Part shown: positions 55,344 to 64,000 of the stretch, in pieces
Layout of the letters: each line of letters opens with the position of its first letter
How positions within the stretch are numbered: position 1 is the first letter of the stretch
NCBI GenBank assembly: GCA_003987775.1
Contig: RXJD01000010.1
Location: 154,593 to 218,592 of the forward strand
Length of the DNA stretch: 64,000 nucleotides
Source of the DNA: Mycobacterium sp.
Lineage (GTDB): Bacteria > Actinomycetota > Actinomycetes > Mycobacteriales > Mycobacteriaceae
Reading direction: 5' to 3'
Position numbers and translations under genes: made by a program
Notes under the pieces: generated by a model
Database searches by the model: none
Seen by the model: only the letters and a program-made list of their open reading frames with translations
Told to the model about the DNA's origin: nothing

Positions 55344-57260
55344 TCAGCTCATCGAAAACAGCTGCTGCAGCACAACCACGCTCGCAACACGCTGCAGACC
55401 GCCCTCCACCGCGATGCGCTGATCGTCTGGGGACTCGAGCAATTGATCGAGCGCTGCGGAAACCCTGTTCATGTCGTAGATGGGCTGGTCCTTCGCCGCT
55501 TGCGAAGCAAAGGTGTCCCGGTAGAAGACGAGCATCGGGTCGCTCGGGTCGCGGGTCGGCGGCGTGGTGAAGGGATGTTTCTGGCGGTCGTAAACCTCCG
55601 GTATCAGCACGTCTTTCGCCGCTTCGCGCAGGACGTGCTTCTCGCGAATCCCCTTGACTTTCATATGGACTGGCACGCGGGCCGCGGCCTCGGCGACGCG
55701 ATGGTCCAGGAACGGTACCCGGCCTTCGATGGAGTGGGCCATCTCCATCCGATCGGCGAGGTAGTTCAGAATGAAGTTCGGCAGGACCGTTTTCGCGTTG
55801 ATGTACAGCATCTGGTTCAGGTGGTCGCGACCGGCGACGCGTTGCGCAATCGGCAGGCGATCCAGCGCGGCGATCAGCGGCTGAAACGCCCGAACCGATG
55901 GTGGAAGGTCGTCGCGGAGCAGTGGTGCCACGCTATTGGTTTGCGCGGCACCAACATTGAGTGTCGCCGGCAGCCAGCCGAGCCTGCGCTCGACCGCCTG
56001 CATTTCGGGACTGCTGACTTGGTTCGGCATCATCAGCGCGCGAGTCGCGGCATTGGCGCCGAGCATCTCGTCCAGGAGTGTCAATCTCTCGTCGGCGCTC
56101 AGTGTCGCGTCGTGGTTCAGCGCGTCGACCCGGTAGTACGGATACCCTCCCAGCATCTCGTCGGCGCCCTCGCCGGTGAACACCACTTTGATGCCGGCGG
56201 CTCTGACGGCACGGCTGAGTAGGTATTTGGCTACGCCATGTCCGTTGAACATCTGAGTTTCGGCATGCCAGACCGCGTCTGCGAATGAGTCCGCGATCTC
56301 TCGTCCGGTAATCGGTATGGGGTGGTACGTCGCGCCGACCCGTTTGGCCTGTTCTTCGGCGACGCGGGCCTCGTCGTAGAGCGGGTTCTCGAAGGTGAGC
56401 GTGAAGGCGCGAATCGGCCGGTTCGTCTCCTGCTGAGCGAGCCCCAGGACCGCGCAGGAGTCGATGCCGCCACTGAGATACGACGCGACCTCCACATCGG
56501 CAATCAGCCTCTGCCGCACCGCATCCCGGAGAGCCTGACGAAATTCGTCGACGATCTCGGATTCATTTCGCGGGTCCGCGCGCATCTGATCAGCAGTCGG
56601 CATCTCCCAATCCCAGTACGGGTAAATGCGGACAGCACCCTCTCGCGCAATCGCATAGCAGCCCGGCGGCACGGTACTGATGCCGGCGAACTCGGTCTTC
56701 TCGTGGGATCGTCCGAACCCTCCGGTAGCGCCCTCGAGATCCCACTTGGCGGGCACGCCGAGCGCCAACAGCGCCTTGATCTCCGAGGCGAAATAGACAT
56801 CACCGTCCACCGCCGCGTAGTACAGCGGTTTGACACCGAAGCGATCGCGGATCGCATACATCGCTCGTTGGCGTTCGTCGGCAATGATCACCGCGAACTC
56901 GCCGCGCAGTTGTGTCGCGGCCTGGACGCCGCGCTCGGCGTAGAGGTGCAGCGCGATCTCGCTGTCGCTGTCAGAGGAGAAGCGATAGCCGCGTGCCCGG
57001 AGTTGCTCGCGGATTTCGCGGTAGCCGTAGAACTCGCCGTTGACGACGAGGTGGACCATGCCGTCGGGGCTCGTCATCGGCTGACTTCCGTTGTTCAGAC
57101 CGATGATCGACAACCGCGTGTGTCCGAGCGTCCATTGCCCGTCCCGCGATGTCCAGGTGCCGGAGCCATCCGGCCCACGATGCTCCAAGAGCTTGAGCGC
57201 GGCATCACGCCGCTCAGTCGGAAGACCCCGGAGCGTCATCGCAGCGAATATCCCGCACAT
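55344..57260 (-). CDS. Glutamine-dependent asparagine synthetase
   Basis: 638 residues. N-terminal class II glutaminase with Cys2 nucleophile (MCGIF), RHGP-like EHRGPDGSG and VNGEFYGY; C-terminal synthetase with the ATP pyrophosphate loop SGGIDS (263-268), FTGEGADEMLGGYPYY and a conserved ENLADRMEMAHSIEGRVPFLDHR-like segment. It makes asparagine from aspartate, glutamine and ATP, or may use another acid in a specialised pathway. The ATG at 57260 must be the start because Cys2 has to be terminal; GGAGGG precedes it. M. tuberculosis has AsnB (Rv2201) elsewhere, so this is likely a second copy with its own role. Confidence 0.9.
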   Translation of the reverse strand: MCGIFAAMTLRGLPTERRDAALKLLEHRGPDGSGTWTSRDGQWTLGHTRLSIIGLNNGSQPMTSPDGMVHLVVNGEFYGYREIREQLRARGYRFSSDSDSEIALHLYAERGVQAATQLRGEFAVIIADERQRAMYAIRDRFGVKPLYYAAVDGDVYFASEIKALLALGVPAKWDLEGATGGFGRSHEKTEFAGISTVPPGCYAIAREGAVRIYPYWDWEMPTADQMRADPRNESEIVDEFRQALRDAVRQRLIADVEVASYLSGGIDSCAVLGLAQQETNRPIRAFTLTFENPLYDEARVAEEQAKRVGATYHPIPITGREIADSFADAVWHAETQMFNGHGVAKYLLSRAVRAAGIKVVFTGEGADEMLGGYPYYRVDALNHDATLSADERLTLLDEMLGANAATRALMMPNQVSSPEMQAVERRLGWLPATLNVGAAQTNSVAPLLRDDLPPSVRAFQPLIAALDRLPIAQRVAGRDHLNQMLYINAKTVLPNFILNYLADRMEMAHSIEGRVPFLDHRVAEAAARVPVHMKVKGIREKHVLREAAKDVLIPEVYDRQKHPFTTPPTRDPSDPMLVFYRDTFASQAAKDQPIYDMNRVSAALDQLLESPDDQRIAVEGGLQRVASVVVLQQLFSMS

Positions 57261-57536
57261 CGTTGTGCCCTCCGCAATCGTTCCCGGTCGCCCCGCGCCG
57301 ACCTTCAGCGTCGGCACGCTCACACGCCACCGGCTTGGCGGCGCAGCCATTTGAGCCTAACGCGGGGAATTTTCCCGATCGCCGATGGCGGCGCCGGGGT
57401 GAGCTACGTGGCCCTGTCATACGGCTCGCGACAAGCGGCCACCGCGACTAATGTGCTGCTGCACAGATAATTTGGCGGCTCTGCGCCCATCCCGGAAGCG
57501 AGTCCCACTTCTGCGACGCTTCTCGGTTTAAGGCAG

Positions 57537-58196
57537 CTAGTTTCCCTCGAGCCCGTATTTTGGCGCCACCTCGATGAGCTGGCCGGCCGCCAGGAGGTCC
57601 TTCACCCTGGTGTTGCCGAGGAAGTATTGGATGCCGCCACCCGGCTGCCCGGCGAATCCCTTGATCTTCCCCGACTGCACCGTCAGGTCCTTCACGACGC
57701 AGTAGACGTGGTAGTTGGCTTCCGGAGAGCCCTTGTAGGTGTTGAGGGACGACGGGGGCAAAGCCCGAGCGGCGAACGGCGTGTGCTTTTCGTTCGCAAG
57801 GAAGTTTGCTTCATCGGGCTGCCCGAACCGGTCGAACAGATGCCCCTTCTTCATCGTGAACGGCGTGGCGGGTCCGTCGAAGCCGAAGTTCGTCGGCCAC
57901 TTCCAACCCCTGGTGGCGTCGTAGTACGTGTCGAGGAATGCTTTCGGTTGCAGCGCGGGTGTTCCCAGTCGTTGGTAGTCGACCAGCAGCTTTTTCACCG
58001 CTCCGGTGGGCAACGTGGCCGGACCTAGCAGATTGCCCGAATACGGGTCGGGAACGGGGAAAGGCTGCGAGTTCTCCGCTGCAGGCTCGCCGGTGCCAGC
58101 TTCCGGGCACTGCTTGTCCGCGCTGGCAGTGGCCGGAAACAAAAGAGACAACACCAGCGCGATCAGCGCGCTGACAACGAGGGAACGGCGCCGCAT
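57537..58196 (-). CDS. Secreted stand-alone TNT-domain protein, putative NAD glycohydrolase
   Basis: 219 residues. A Sec signal peptide (1-26, cleavage after ATASA) leads to a domain that matches the C-terminal tuberculosis necrotizing toxin part of CpnT (Rv3903c) as I remember it: GWKWPTNFGFDGPATPFTMKKGHLFDRFG, TPFAARALPPSSLNTY, VQSGKIKGFAGQPGGGIQYF. The candidate active-site residues Arg123, Arg144 and Gln190 are all present. TNT hydrolyses NAD+ and kills host cells or bacteria. CpnT brings its toxin out through an N-terminal ESX-associated domain, which is absent here. No obvious immunity gene is adjacent. RBS AAGGAG 8 bases before the ATG. Activity is inferred. Confidence 0.85.
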   Translation of the reverse strand: MRRRSLVVSALIALVLSLLFPATASADKQCPEAGTGEPAAENSQPFPVPDPYSGNLLGPATLPTGAVKKLLVDYQRLGTPALQPKAFLDTYYDATRGWKWPTNFGFDGPATPFTMKKGHLFDRFGQPDEANFLANEKHTPFAARALPPSSLNTYKGSPEANYHVYCVVKDLTVQSGKIKGFAGQPGGGIQYFLGNTRVKDLLAAGQLIEVAPKYGLEGN

Positions 58197-58535
58197 CCAC
58201 GGACTCCTTCAGATTTGCTGTTAAGCCTGAAATGCACCCTAGCTGATGGCAACTCAGCCGTCTCGCGAACTGCGTCCAGCGCTCGAGCAACGGAGTTGAA
58301 GCAACGATTGGGTCCGAACAGCGTCGCCAGGAGAGTCCTACCACCACCACCGCCGCGGTGTCCGCGCAACGATAGATCAGACGTCAAATAAAAATACGTA
58401 TGACCAAGTTGAGGGGAGTGGCGCTTCTAGCTGGCATTATTCTGGCGCATCTTGACCATATCTCATAGTGGTCATACGCTTCAGGCATAAATGTCGGTAA
58501 CCTGCCTGTCGGGGCGCCAGAAAGTGGAGACATCG
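58197..58535. other. Spacer between TNT and P450 genes
   Basis: 339 bases holding the promoter of the leftward TNT gene and, on the right, A/T-rich sequence with repeated TGACCA elements. No gene is seen. Confidence 0.4.
58399..58476. promoter_or_regulatory. Repeated TATGACCA elements upstream of the P450 gene
   Basis: TATGACCA at 58399-58406, and TGACCA (58453-58458) facing TGGTCATA (58469-58476) across 10 bases. The two outer octamers are exact inverse copies. The nearest end is 59 bases before the P450 start. Candidate binding sites of the TetR protein encoded in the same operon. Confidence 0.5.
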
Positions 58536-59789
58536 ATGACCGTGAACAGCACCGCTCCCAACGTCTTCGACGCCGGCCTGCCCACGCTCGACTACAACCT
58601 CACCGCGACTCCGCAGGACATCGTTGAGGACGTCCGGATCGCGCAATCGCGTGCGCCCATCGCCATCGGGCCGATCGGCCCGGAAATACTGTCCTACGAA
58701 CTGGCGCGGGAAATGCTGCGGGACAGTAGGTTTCGCATGCCGCCGGGCATCACGCTGGCGGCGCAGGGTGTCACGTCGGGGCCGCTGTACGACAAATTGA
58801 TGAGCAGCCTCCTGGGACTCGACGGTCCACCGCACACCCGCCTACGCAAACTCGTTTCGCGAGCGTTCACGCCTCGTGCGACAGCGCGTCTGCAAGACAC
58901 GATCCACGAGGTGGTGAATGGGCTGATCGACCACGTGATCGACGCCGGACGTTGTGACGTCGTGGCCGACATCGCGCGGCCGTATCCCACGCCCATCATG
59001 TGCGCGCTCCTCGGTGCGCCCCGCGCGGATTGGCAGCTTTTCTCGGAATGGACCGATGAAGTGTTCAAAGCCTTCAGTTTCCAGACCGACGCCAACTTCG
59101 ACGAAGCCGCGATCATGCGGGCGTGGAGCGAACTCGACGCGTATGTGGACGACATGGTCGCCGCCCGCCGGAACACTTTGACCGATGACCTGCTCTCCGA
59201 GCTCATACGCGCCGAGAGCGACGGTGAACGGCTCAATCTCGACGAACTGCGGATGCTGGTCGCCGGCTTCTTGATGGCGGGCACGGATACCACGCGTAAC
59301 CAGTTGGCCGCGTCGGTGCAGGTGCTGTGTGACCATCCGGACCAATGGGCAAAGTTGGGTGAACAACCAGAGCTTGCGATGCAGGCGGTCGAGGAAAGCA
59401 TGCGGCATTCACCGGCGGTCTGTCTGGCGCCGCGCGCCGCCACCGAGGATGTCGAATTCGCCGGCTACACATTCCCGGCCGGGACCTTTGTACTCGTGAA
59501 TACCTTTGCAGCCAACCGCGATCCAGCGATCTACGCCGATGCTGACCGCTTCGACATCGCGCGACAGGACTTGCCCGCGATTCTGACGTTCGGCGGCGGT
59601 GCGCACTACTGCCTGGGGGCCAACCTCGCACGCCGGGAACTGGCAGATGCACTGACGATCCTCACCCGGCGCTTATCGGCACCGCATCGCGTCGGATCGG
59701 CCCCGTGGAAGTCCTTGCTGGGAATGTCCGGTCCGTTGACGCTGACGATCGAGTTCGACGCCGAACGGCTGGTGACCGCGGATGCGTAG
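58536..59789 (+). CDS. Cytochrome P450
   Basis: 417 residues. Conserved elements are LLGLDGPPHTRLRKLVSRAFTP (C helix), GFLMAGTDTTRNQ (I helix), EESMRHSP (ExxR) and FGGGAHYCLGANLARRELADAL with the haem Cys at about 359. The ATG at 58536 is preceded by GGAGA. The start of a TetR regulator overlaps its stop by 8 bases, so the two are co-expressed. The substrate is unknown; regulators of this type normally respond to the substrate of the enzyme they control. Confidence 0.92.
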   Translation: MTVNSTAPNVFDAGLPTLDYNLTATPQDIVEDVRIAQSRAPIAIGPIGPEILSYELAREMLRDSRFRMPPGITLAAQGVTSGPLYDKLMSSLLGLDGPPHTRLRKLVSRAFTPRATARLQDTIHEVVNGLIDHVIDAGRCDVVADIARPYPTPIMCALLGAPRADWQLFSEWTDEVFKAFSFQTDANFDEAAIMRAWSELDAYVDDMVAARRNTLTDDLLSELIRAESDGERLNLDELRMLVAGFLMAGTDTTRNQLAASVQVLCDHPDQWAKLGEQPELAMQAVEESMRHSPAVCLAPRAATEDVEFAGYTFPAGTFVLVNTFAANRDPAIYADADRFDIARQDLPAILTFGGGAHYCLGANLARRELADALTILTRRLSAPHRVGSAPWKSLLGMSGPLTLTIEFDAERLVTADA

Positions 59790-60465
59790 CCGCGGTTGGG
59801 CGGGAGCGACGCCCGCCTCAGATGAGGAGGCGATCGCCCGCATCCTGGATGCGGTAGACGAGGTGGTCGCTGAGCACGGACCAGCGATACGGCTTGCCGA
59901 CGTCGCCCGGAAACTCGGGGTCACCCGGCAGACGGTGTACCGCTACTTTCCCAACGCGGATGCACTGCTGATGGCCAGCGGTATGCGTGCGGTCGACGGA
60001 TTCCTCGATCAGGTCGTAGAACACCTCCGCGGGATCAACGATCCGGTCACCGCCGTCGTCGAATGCGTATCGTTCGGAGTCGAAAACCTCGGTGGGGATC
60101 CGCAATTGGAGAGCCTGTTGACCGAACGGCACGAGGGCGAAGCCGTCACCTCGCTGACTTCCGACACCGCGATCACCTTCTGCTTGTCGGTCTTTCACCG
60201 CCTCGATGTCGATTGGACGCTGCACGGCTTCGACGTCGCCGCGCTGGGTGAGCTTGCCGAAATGACCCTGCGGACCGTGCAGTCCCTCCTGACCGATCCC
60301 GGGCAGCGGCAGCGCGACGGAGTCGCATTGCGCCGCTTTGTCACGCGATGGCTCGGGCCGTCGATCCTCTATCAACGGATGACGTGGCTATCGGCCGATG
60401 AACGACCCAAATCCTCGGACCGGCAGATTGAAATGGAAATACGCACTCCGCTGCCTCAGGAATAG
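59782..60465 (+). CDS. TetR-family regulator
   Basis: 227 residues. Helix-turn-helix IRLADVARKLGVTRQTVYRYFPNADALLMASG at about 36-67, then an all-helical ligand domain. The start overlaps the P450 stop by 8 bases. It probably represses the P450-tetR operon through the TATGACCA repeats upstream, an inference from position alone. Confidence 0.88.
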   Translation: MRSRGWAGATPASDEEAIARILDAVDEVVAEHGPAIRLADVARKLGVTRQTVYRYFPNADALLMASGMRAVDGFLDQVVEHLRGINDPVTAVVECVSFGVENLGGDPQLESLLTERHEGEAVTSLTSDTAITFCLSVFHRLDVDWTLHGFDVAALGELAEMTLRTVQSLLTDPGQRQRDGVALRRFVTRWLGPSILYQRMTWLSADERPKSSDRQIEMEIRTPLPQE

Positions 60466-60692
60466 TGGGGCTGAGGCGTCGCCAATTACGCCCGCCCCAC
60501 CTTAAATTCCCCATCAGCTGCTAATGCGCTCGCGCAATGTTCGAGGTTAAGCCTCGTACGCCCGCGCCGACCCGGCGGTCCGGTCGGTTTGGGGCCGGTA
60601 TGCGGGCGTGCCAGCAAACTCGCCGGGTTTGGCGGGCCGTGTAGTCCCGCCAGCCCTGTCCGCGCGTGGTAACGCCGTTAAGGCGCGCGGCT

Positions 60693-63600
60693 CTAGGTGC
60701 CTCCGTTGCCGCCGGGGCCGCCGCCGCCGCCGTCGCCGCCATCAGGGTTCCGGTTCCCGCCGGTCGGGCCGCCGCCGCCGCCGCCCGAGGAGCCACCAAT
60801 GCCAGGTGTGCCGCTGCCGCTCGCGCCGCCTTTACCGCCGGTGCCTCCGCCGCCCCCGGTGCCGCCGGTGCCCCAGAAGTTGGGATCGCCGAACTTGTTG
60901 CCGTTGCCGCCGTCGCCGCCACTGCCGCCACTGCCGCCTTTGGCGCCGGAGGTGCCGAAGAATTGGTCTTCACCGCCTTTGCCGCCGGTCCCGCCGCTTC
61001 CACCGGCGCCTCCGTTTCCGCCGTCGCCGTTATAGGTATTGACAATAAGGTTCGGTCCGCCATTGCCGCCTTTGCCGCCGTTCCCGCCGGTCCCACCGAC
61101 TGTCGCGTTGCCGGCGGTGCCGCCATTGATGGCGTTACCGCCGTTACCGCCGGCGCCGCCGCTGCCGCCGCTGCCGCCGGCGCCACCGTCATAACCATCG
61201 ATATTCGGGTTGCCGTTGTTGCCATTGCCGCCGTTGCCGCCGTTGCCGGCGATGCCGCCGCTGCCACCCTTAGCGCCGTTGCCAGTGCCGCCGTTGCCGG
61301 CGTTGCCGCCGGCTCCGCCGCCGCCACCGTTGCCGCCGTTGCCACCGGTCCCGCTGCTGTTGCCGCCGTTGCCGCCGTTGCCGCCGTCGGCGCCGTGTCC
61401 TCCTTGGCCGCCTGCACCGCCGTCAAAGCCGCCGTCGCCGCCGTTGCCTCCGTTGCCGCCTGCGCCGGCGGTGCCGCCGTTGCCGCCGGGGTGCCCGAAC
61501 GTGCCGGCTGTCCCGCCGTTGCCGCCGCCGCCACCGACGCCGGCGTCGCCGCCGGCGCCGCCGGCGCCGCCGCCGTTGAGCACACCTAAGGCGAAGCCAC
61601 CGTTTCCGCCGGTGCCGCCGTTGCCGCCGGTAGCGCCGTTGCCGCCGTGATATTCGTCCGGCAAGGCGGAGTTCCCGGCGTTGCCGCCTTTGCCGCCGCT
61701 GCCGCCATTGCCCGCGTTGCCGCCGATTCCGGCGATGGCGCCGTTGCCGTTGCCGCCGTTGCCCCCATTACCGCCGGTGCCGCCGGTGCCGCCATGGCCG
61801 CCATCGTGGCTGCTGTTGCCGTTGCCGTTGCCGCCGCTGCCGCCGTCACCGCCGTCACCGGCATTTCCGCCCTTGCCGCCGCCTTGGCCGCCGTTGCCGC
61901 CATTGCCGCCGAACCCGCCATTGCCGGCGGCGCCGCCCTTACCGCCGTTCGTGACATTGCTTTCGCCGCCTGCGCCGCCTGAGCCGCCGGCGCCGCCGTT
62001 GCCGCCACCGCCGGCGTTGCCTCCGCCGGAGAGGGCGTTGCCCGTGTCGGTGGCATTTCGCGCATTGCCTCCGCTGCCGCCGGTACCGCCGATGCCGCCT
62101 TTACCCCCCGTTCCGCCGCTCCAGCCGTCCGTCACTAGGTCATTGGCGCCTTTGCCGCCGCTGCCCCCTGCGCCTCCGTTGCCGGCTTTGCCGCCGGTGC
62201 CAGCTGTTGCGCCGTAACCGTTGCCTCCAGTGCCTCCGTTGCCGCCGGCGCCACCGTTGCCACCGGGACCGCCGTCTCGGCCGGCGGCGGCGCTGCCGGA
62301 GCCGCCGGTCCCGCCGTTGTTGCCATCGCCGCCACTGCCGGCGTTTCCGCCCTTGCCCCCGCCGAGGCCGCCGGCGCCGCCGTTGCCGCCGTTGCCGCCG
62401 TTGCCGCCGAAGCCGCCGAAGCCGCCGGTGCCGCCAATTCCTGGGTCGCTGCCGGTGCCACCGAATCCAGCGTTGCCGCCGTCGCCCCCGTTGCCGGCGT
62501 TGCCGCCACCGACGCCGCCGACGCCGTTTCCGCCGCTTCCGCCGCTGCCGCCCTTGCCGCCGTTGCCGCCGTTACCGCCTGCAGTGCCGTTCTGGGAGAA
62601 TCCCAAAGGGTTTTTACCGTCTGCGCCATTTCCGCCGTTGCCGGCGTCGCCGCCATTGCCGCCGTTGCCGGCGATGCCGCCCAGGCCCTTGGTGCCGCCG
62701 GGGCCGTTGCCGGCTTCTCCGCCCAAGCCCGCGTTGCCACCGGGACCGCCGATTCCGCCGTCGCCGCCGTTTCCGCCGTTGGCTCCGGCCCCGGTGCCCG
62801 TGCCGTATGTGGGTCCGTTGCCGCCGCTGCCGCCGTTGCCGCCATTGGCGCCGTTGCCGCCCTTGCCGCCGCTGCCGGCGGTTCCGCCATTGGCGGCGCC
62901 ACCCTGGCCGCCTTGGCCACCGTTGCCGCCGGCGCCGCCATTGCCTCCGGCTTCGCCGTCGGTGGTACCGACCTTGTCGGTGCCGTCGGCGGCTGAGCCG
63001 GCGTTGCCGCCCGTGCCGCCGTTTCCGCCGGTGCCCGCCTTGCCGCCGGTTCCTGCGCCGCCGGAACCTGTACCGGCCAAGCCGGCCTTCCCTGCGCCGC
63101 CGCCGGCGCCGCCCTTGCCGCCGTTGCCGCCGTTGCCGCCGTCAGTGCCAGCGTCGGACAGGCCGGTGCCGCCGACGCCGCCGAGTCCGCCGTTGCCGCC
63201 GTTGCCGCCGCCGCCGTTGGTACCACCGACGCCGGCCGAGCCGCCGGTTCCGCCTTGGCCGCCGTCCCCGCCGGCGCCACCGGTGCCGCCGTTGATTTGG
63301 ACGCCCATGCCGTCTTTTCCGGCGGCGCCATCGCCGCCGTTTCCGCCGAGCCCGCCGTTGCCGCCGTTGCCAGAGGTGCCGGCGGAACCGCCTGCGCCGC
63401 CGGTCCCGGCGACGCCGGCGATTCCGGCGTTGCCTCCGGCCCCACCCATGCCGCCCTTGCCGCCGGGGGCGCCCAAGGTGACGGGGGCCGCCCCGCCGTC
63501 CCCGCCGGTGCCACCCACGCCGCCGCTGCCGCCGTTGCCGCCGCTGCCGTTGACGCCACCGGGCCCGCTGGCGCCGCCGGCCCCCCCATTCCCACCGGCG

Positions 63601-64000
63601 CCGCCGGCGGGGCCGGCGTTGCCGTCCGCCCCGGCCCCCACCGCGTCCGCGGTGCCGCCGTTGCCGCCATAGCTGCCGTTACCGCCGTGACCGCCGCTGC
63701 CGTAGCCACCCGCGGTCCCGCCGATGCCACCGATGCCGTTGCTGCCGCCGGCTCCGGCGTTACCGCCGTCACCGCCATTGCCGCCCGCACCACCGGCCAG
63801 GGCGCCGGTGCCGTCGGCGCCATGACCGCCATCGCCGCCTGCCGCGCCGCTGCCGCCCAGGCCGCCATTGCCGTTGATGGCCAGATTGCTGCCGTTGCCG
63901 CCCACCCCGGCGGCCCCACCGGCGCCACCGCGGCCGCCGCTGCCGCCGCTGTGACCGTTGAATTGCGCGATCCCGCCGTTGCCGGCCGCGCCGCCGCCGC
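60693..64000 (-). CDS. Very large PE_PGRS family protein, C-terminal part
   Basis: At least 1102 codons of uninterrupted Gly-Gly-Asn/Ala repeat, open to the right edge; the PE domain must lie beyond 64000. Repeats here are more regular and richer in GGNGGxGG than in the other three genes, with occasional inserts ([29 protein letters not shown]). No distinct C-terminal domain; the end is [12 protein letters not shown]. Assignment as PE_PGRS rather than another glycine-rich protein rests on repeat type and genus. Confidence 0.85.
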   Translation of the reverse strand, partial: GGGAAGNGGIAQFNGHSGGSGGRGGAGGAAGVGGNGSNLAINGNGGLGGSGAAGGDGGHGADGTGALAGGAGGNGGDGGNAGAGGSNGIGGIGGTAGGYGSGGHGGNGSYGGNGGTADAVGAGADGNAGPAGGAGGNGGAGGASGPGGVNGSGGNGGSGGVGGTGGDGGAAPVTLGAPGGKGGMGGAGGNAGIAGVAGTGGAGGSAGTSGNGGNGGLGGNGGDGAAGKDGMGVQINGGTGGAGGDGGQGGTGGSAGVGGTNGGGGNGGNGGLGGVGGTGLSDAGTDGGNGGNGGKGGAGGGAGKAGLAGTGSGGAGTGGKAGTGGNGGTGGNAGSAADGTDKVGTTDGEAGGNGGAGGNGGQGGQGGAANGGTAGSGGKGGNGANGGNGGSGGNGPTYGTGTGAGANGGNGGDGGIGGPGGNAGLGGEAGNGPGGTKGLGGIAGNGGNGGDAGNGGNGADGKNPLGFSQNGTAGGNGGNGGKGGSGGSGGNGVGGVGGGNAGNGGDGGNAGFGGTGSDPGIGGTGGFGGFGGNGGNGGNGGAGGLGGGKGGNAGSGGDGNNGGTGGSGSAAAGRDGGPGGNGGAGGNGGTGGNGYGATAGTGGKAGNGGAGGSGGKGANDLVTDGWSGGTGGKGGIGGTGGSGGNARNATDTGNALSGGGNAGGGGNGGAGGSGGAGGESNVTNGGKGGAAGNGGFGGNGGNGGQGGGKGGNAGDGGDGGSGGNGNGNSSHDGGHGGTGGTGGNGGNGGNGNGAIAGIGGNAGNGGSGGKGGNAGNSALPDEYHGGNGATGGNGGTGGNGGFALGVLNGGGAGGAGGDAGVGGGGGNGGTAGTFGHPGGNGGTAGAGGNGGNGGDGGFDGGAGGQGGHGADGGNGGNGGNSSGTGGNGGNGGGGGAGGNAGNGGTGNGAKGGSGGIAGNGGNGGNGNNGNPNIDGYDGGAGGSGGSGGAGGNGGNAINGGTAGNATVGGTGGNGGKGGNGGPNLIVNTYNGDGGNGGAGGSGGTGGKGGEDQFFGTSGAKGGSGGSGGDGGNGNKFGDPNFWGTGGTGGGGGTGGKGGASGSGTPGIGGSSGGGGGGPTGGNRNPDGGDGGGGGPGGNGGT

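Noticed and set aside
60697-63672. Long proline- and alanine-rich plus-strand frames opposite the giant PE_PGRS
   Set aside because: They are the complement of GGC/GGT-rich repeat codons and reflect composition only.
60693-64000. Dense short repeats that might be mistaken for a CRISPR array
   Set aside because: There are no constant repeats with unique spacers; the pattern is in-frame Gly-Gly-X coding, and no cas genes are in the window.

Overview
The window is mycobacterial chromosome. It is GC-rich throughout, carries four PE_PGRS genes, F420-dependent enzyme families, an MTB12-like antigen and a long run of genes in the order I remember from Mycobacterium tuberculosis Rv2330c to Rv2313c. 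The PE_PGRS load points to a slow-growing species, and the many extra genes point to a nontuberculous one; I cannot name the species. Gene equivalences to M. tuberculosis are from memory, not from a search.

Bases 1-27900 are the conserved core with insertions. In order: the front part of a molybdopterin nitrate reductase (minus), lipoprotein lppP, nitrate transporter narK1, then an inserted block (acyl-CoA oxidase-like protein, small secreted protein, and a striking FHA/ABC protein related to Rv1747 whose catalytic motifs are all lost). Next come a MarR regulator with a palindromic operator, a two-gene ECF transporter, an Lrp/AsnC regulator facing an arginine-catabolism operon (amidinohydrolase-like enzyme, intact rocD, rocE, universal stress protein), an inserted hydrolase-cyclase fusion facing an alkane hydroxylase operon (alkB, rubredoxin, TetR), the uspABC sugar importer, the tldD/pmbA protease pair and an AhpD-like protein.

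Bases 27900-33200 hold a P-type cation ATPase, a poly-threonine lipoprotein, a Ddn-like F420 enzyme and a DesA3-like desaturase. A CAT-anticodon tRNA gene at 33566 marks the start of a variable region. Within 5 kb of it lie two 35-bp repeats flanking an acyl-CoA dehydrogenase/enoyl-CoA hydratase pair, a PE_PGRS gene, a decayed copy of the tRNA 3' half at 38557, and an AbiE toxin-antitoxin pair whose toxin is broken. From 39.6 to 50.7 kb there are gene remnants (cyclase, possible LLM enzyme), a UbiB-like kinase plus P450 that look foreign, an LLM F420 enzyme, a phosphotransferase, a second molybdopterin oxidoreductase and a UvrA2-like protein.

The right end (50.7-64 kb) contains an MTB12-like secreted protein, a divergent PE_PGRS pair sharing a palindrome also found upstream of the PE_PGRS gene near 38 kb, an asparagine synthetase, a stand-alone secreted TNT-type NAD glycohydrolase candidate, a P450-TetR operon with candidate operators, and the C-terminal part of a very large PE_PGRS gene that runs off the right edge.

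The observations I rate most worth pursuing are the pseudo-ATPase Rv1747 paralogue with amplified TTSIPA motifs, the stand-alone TNT protein without a visible immunity gene, the palindrome shared by PE_PGRS promoters, and the tRNA-linked island with a broken AbiE toxin.
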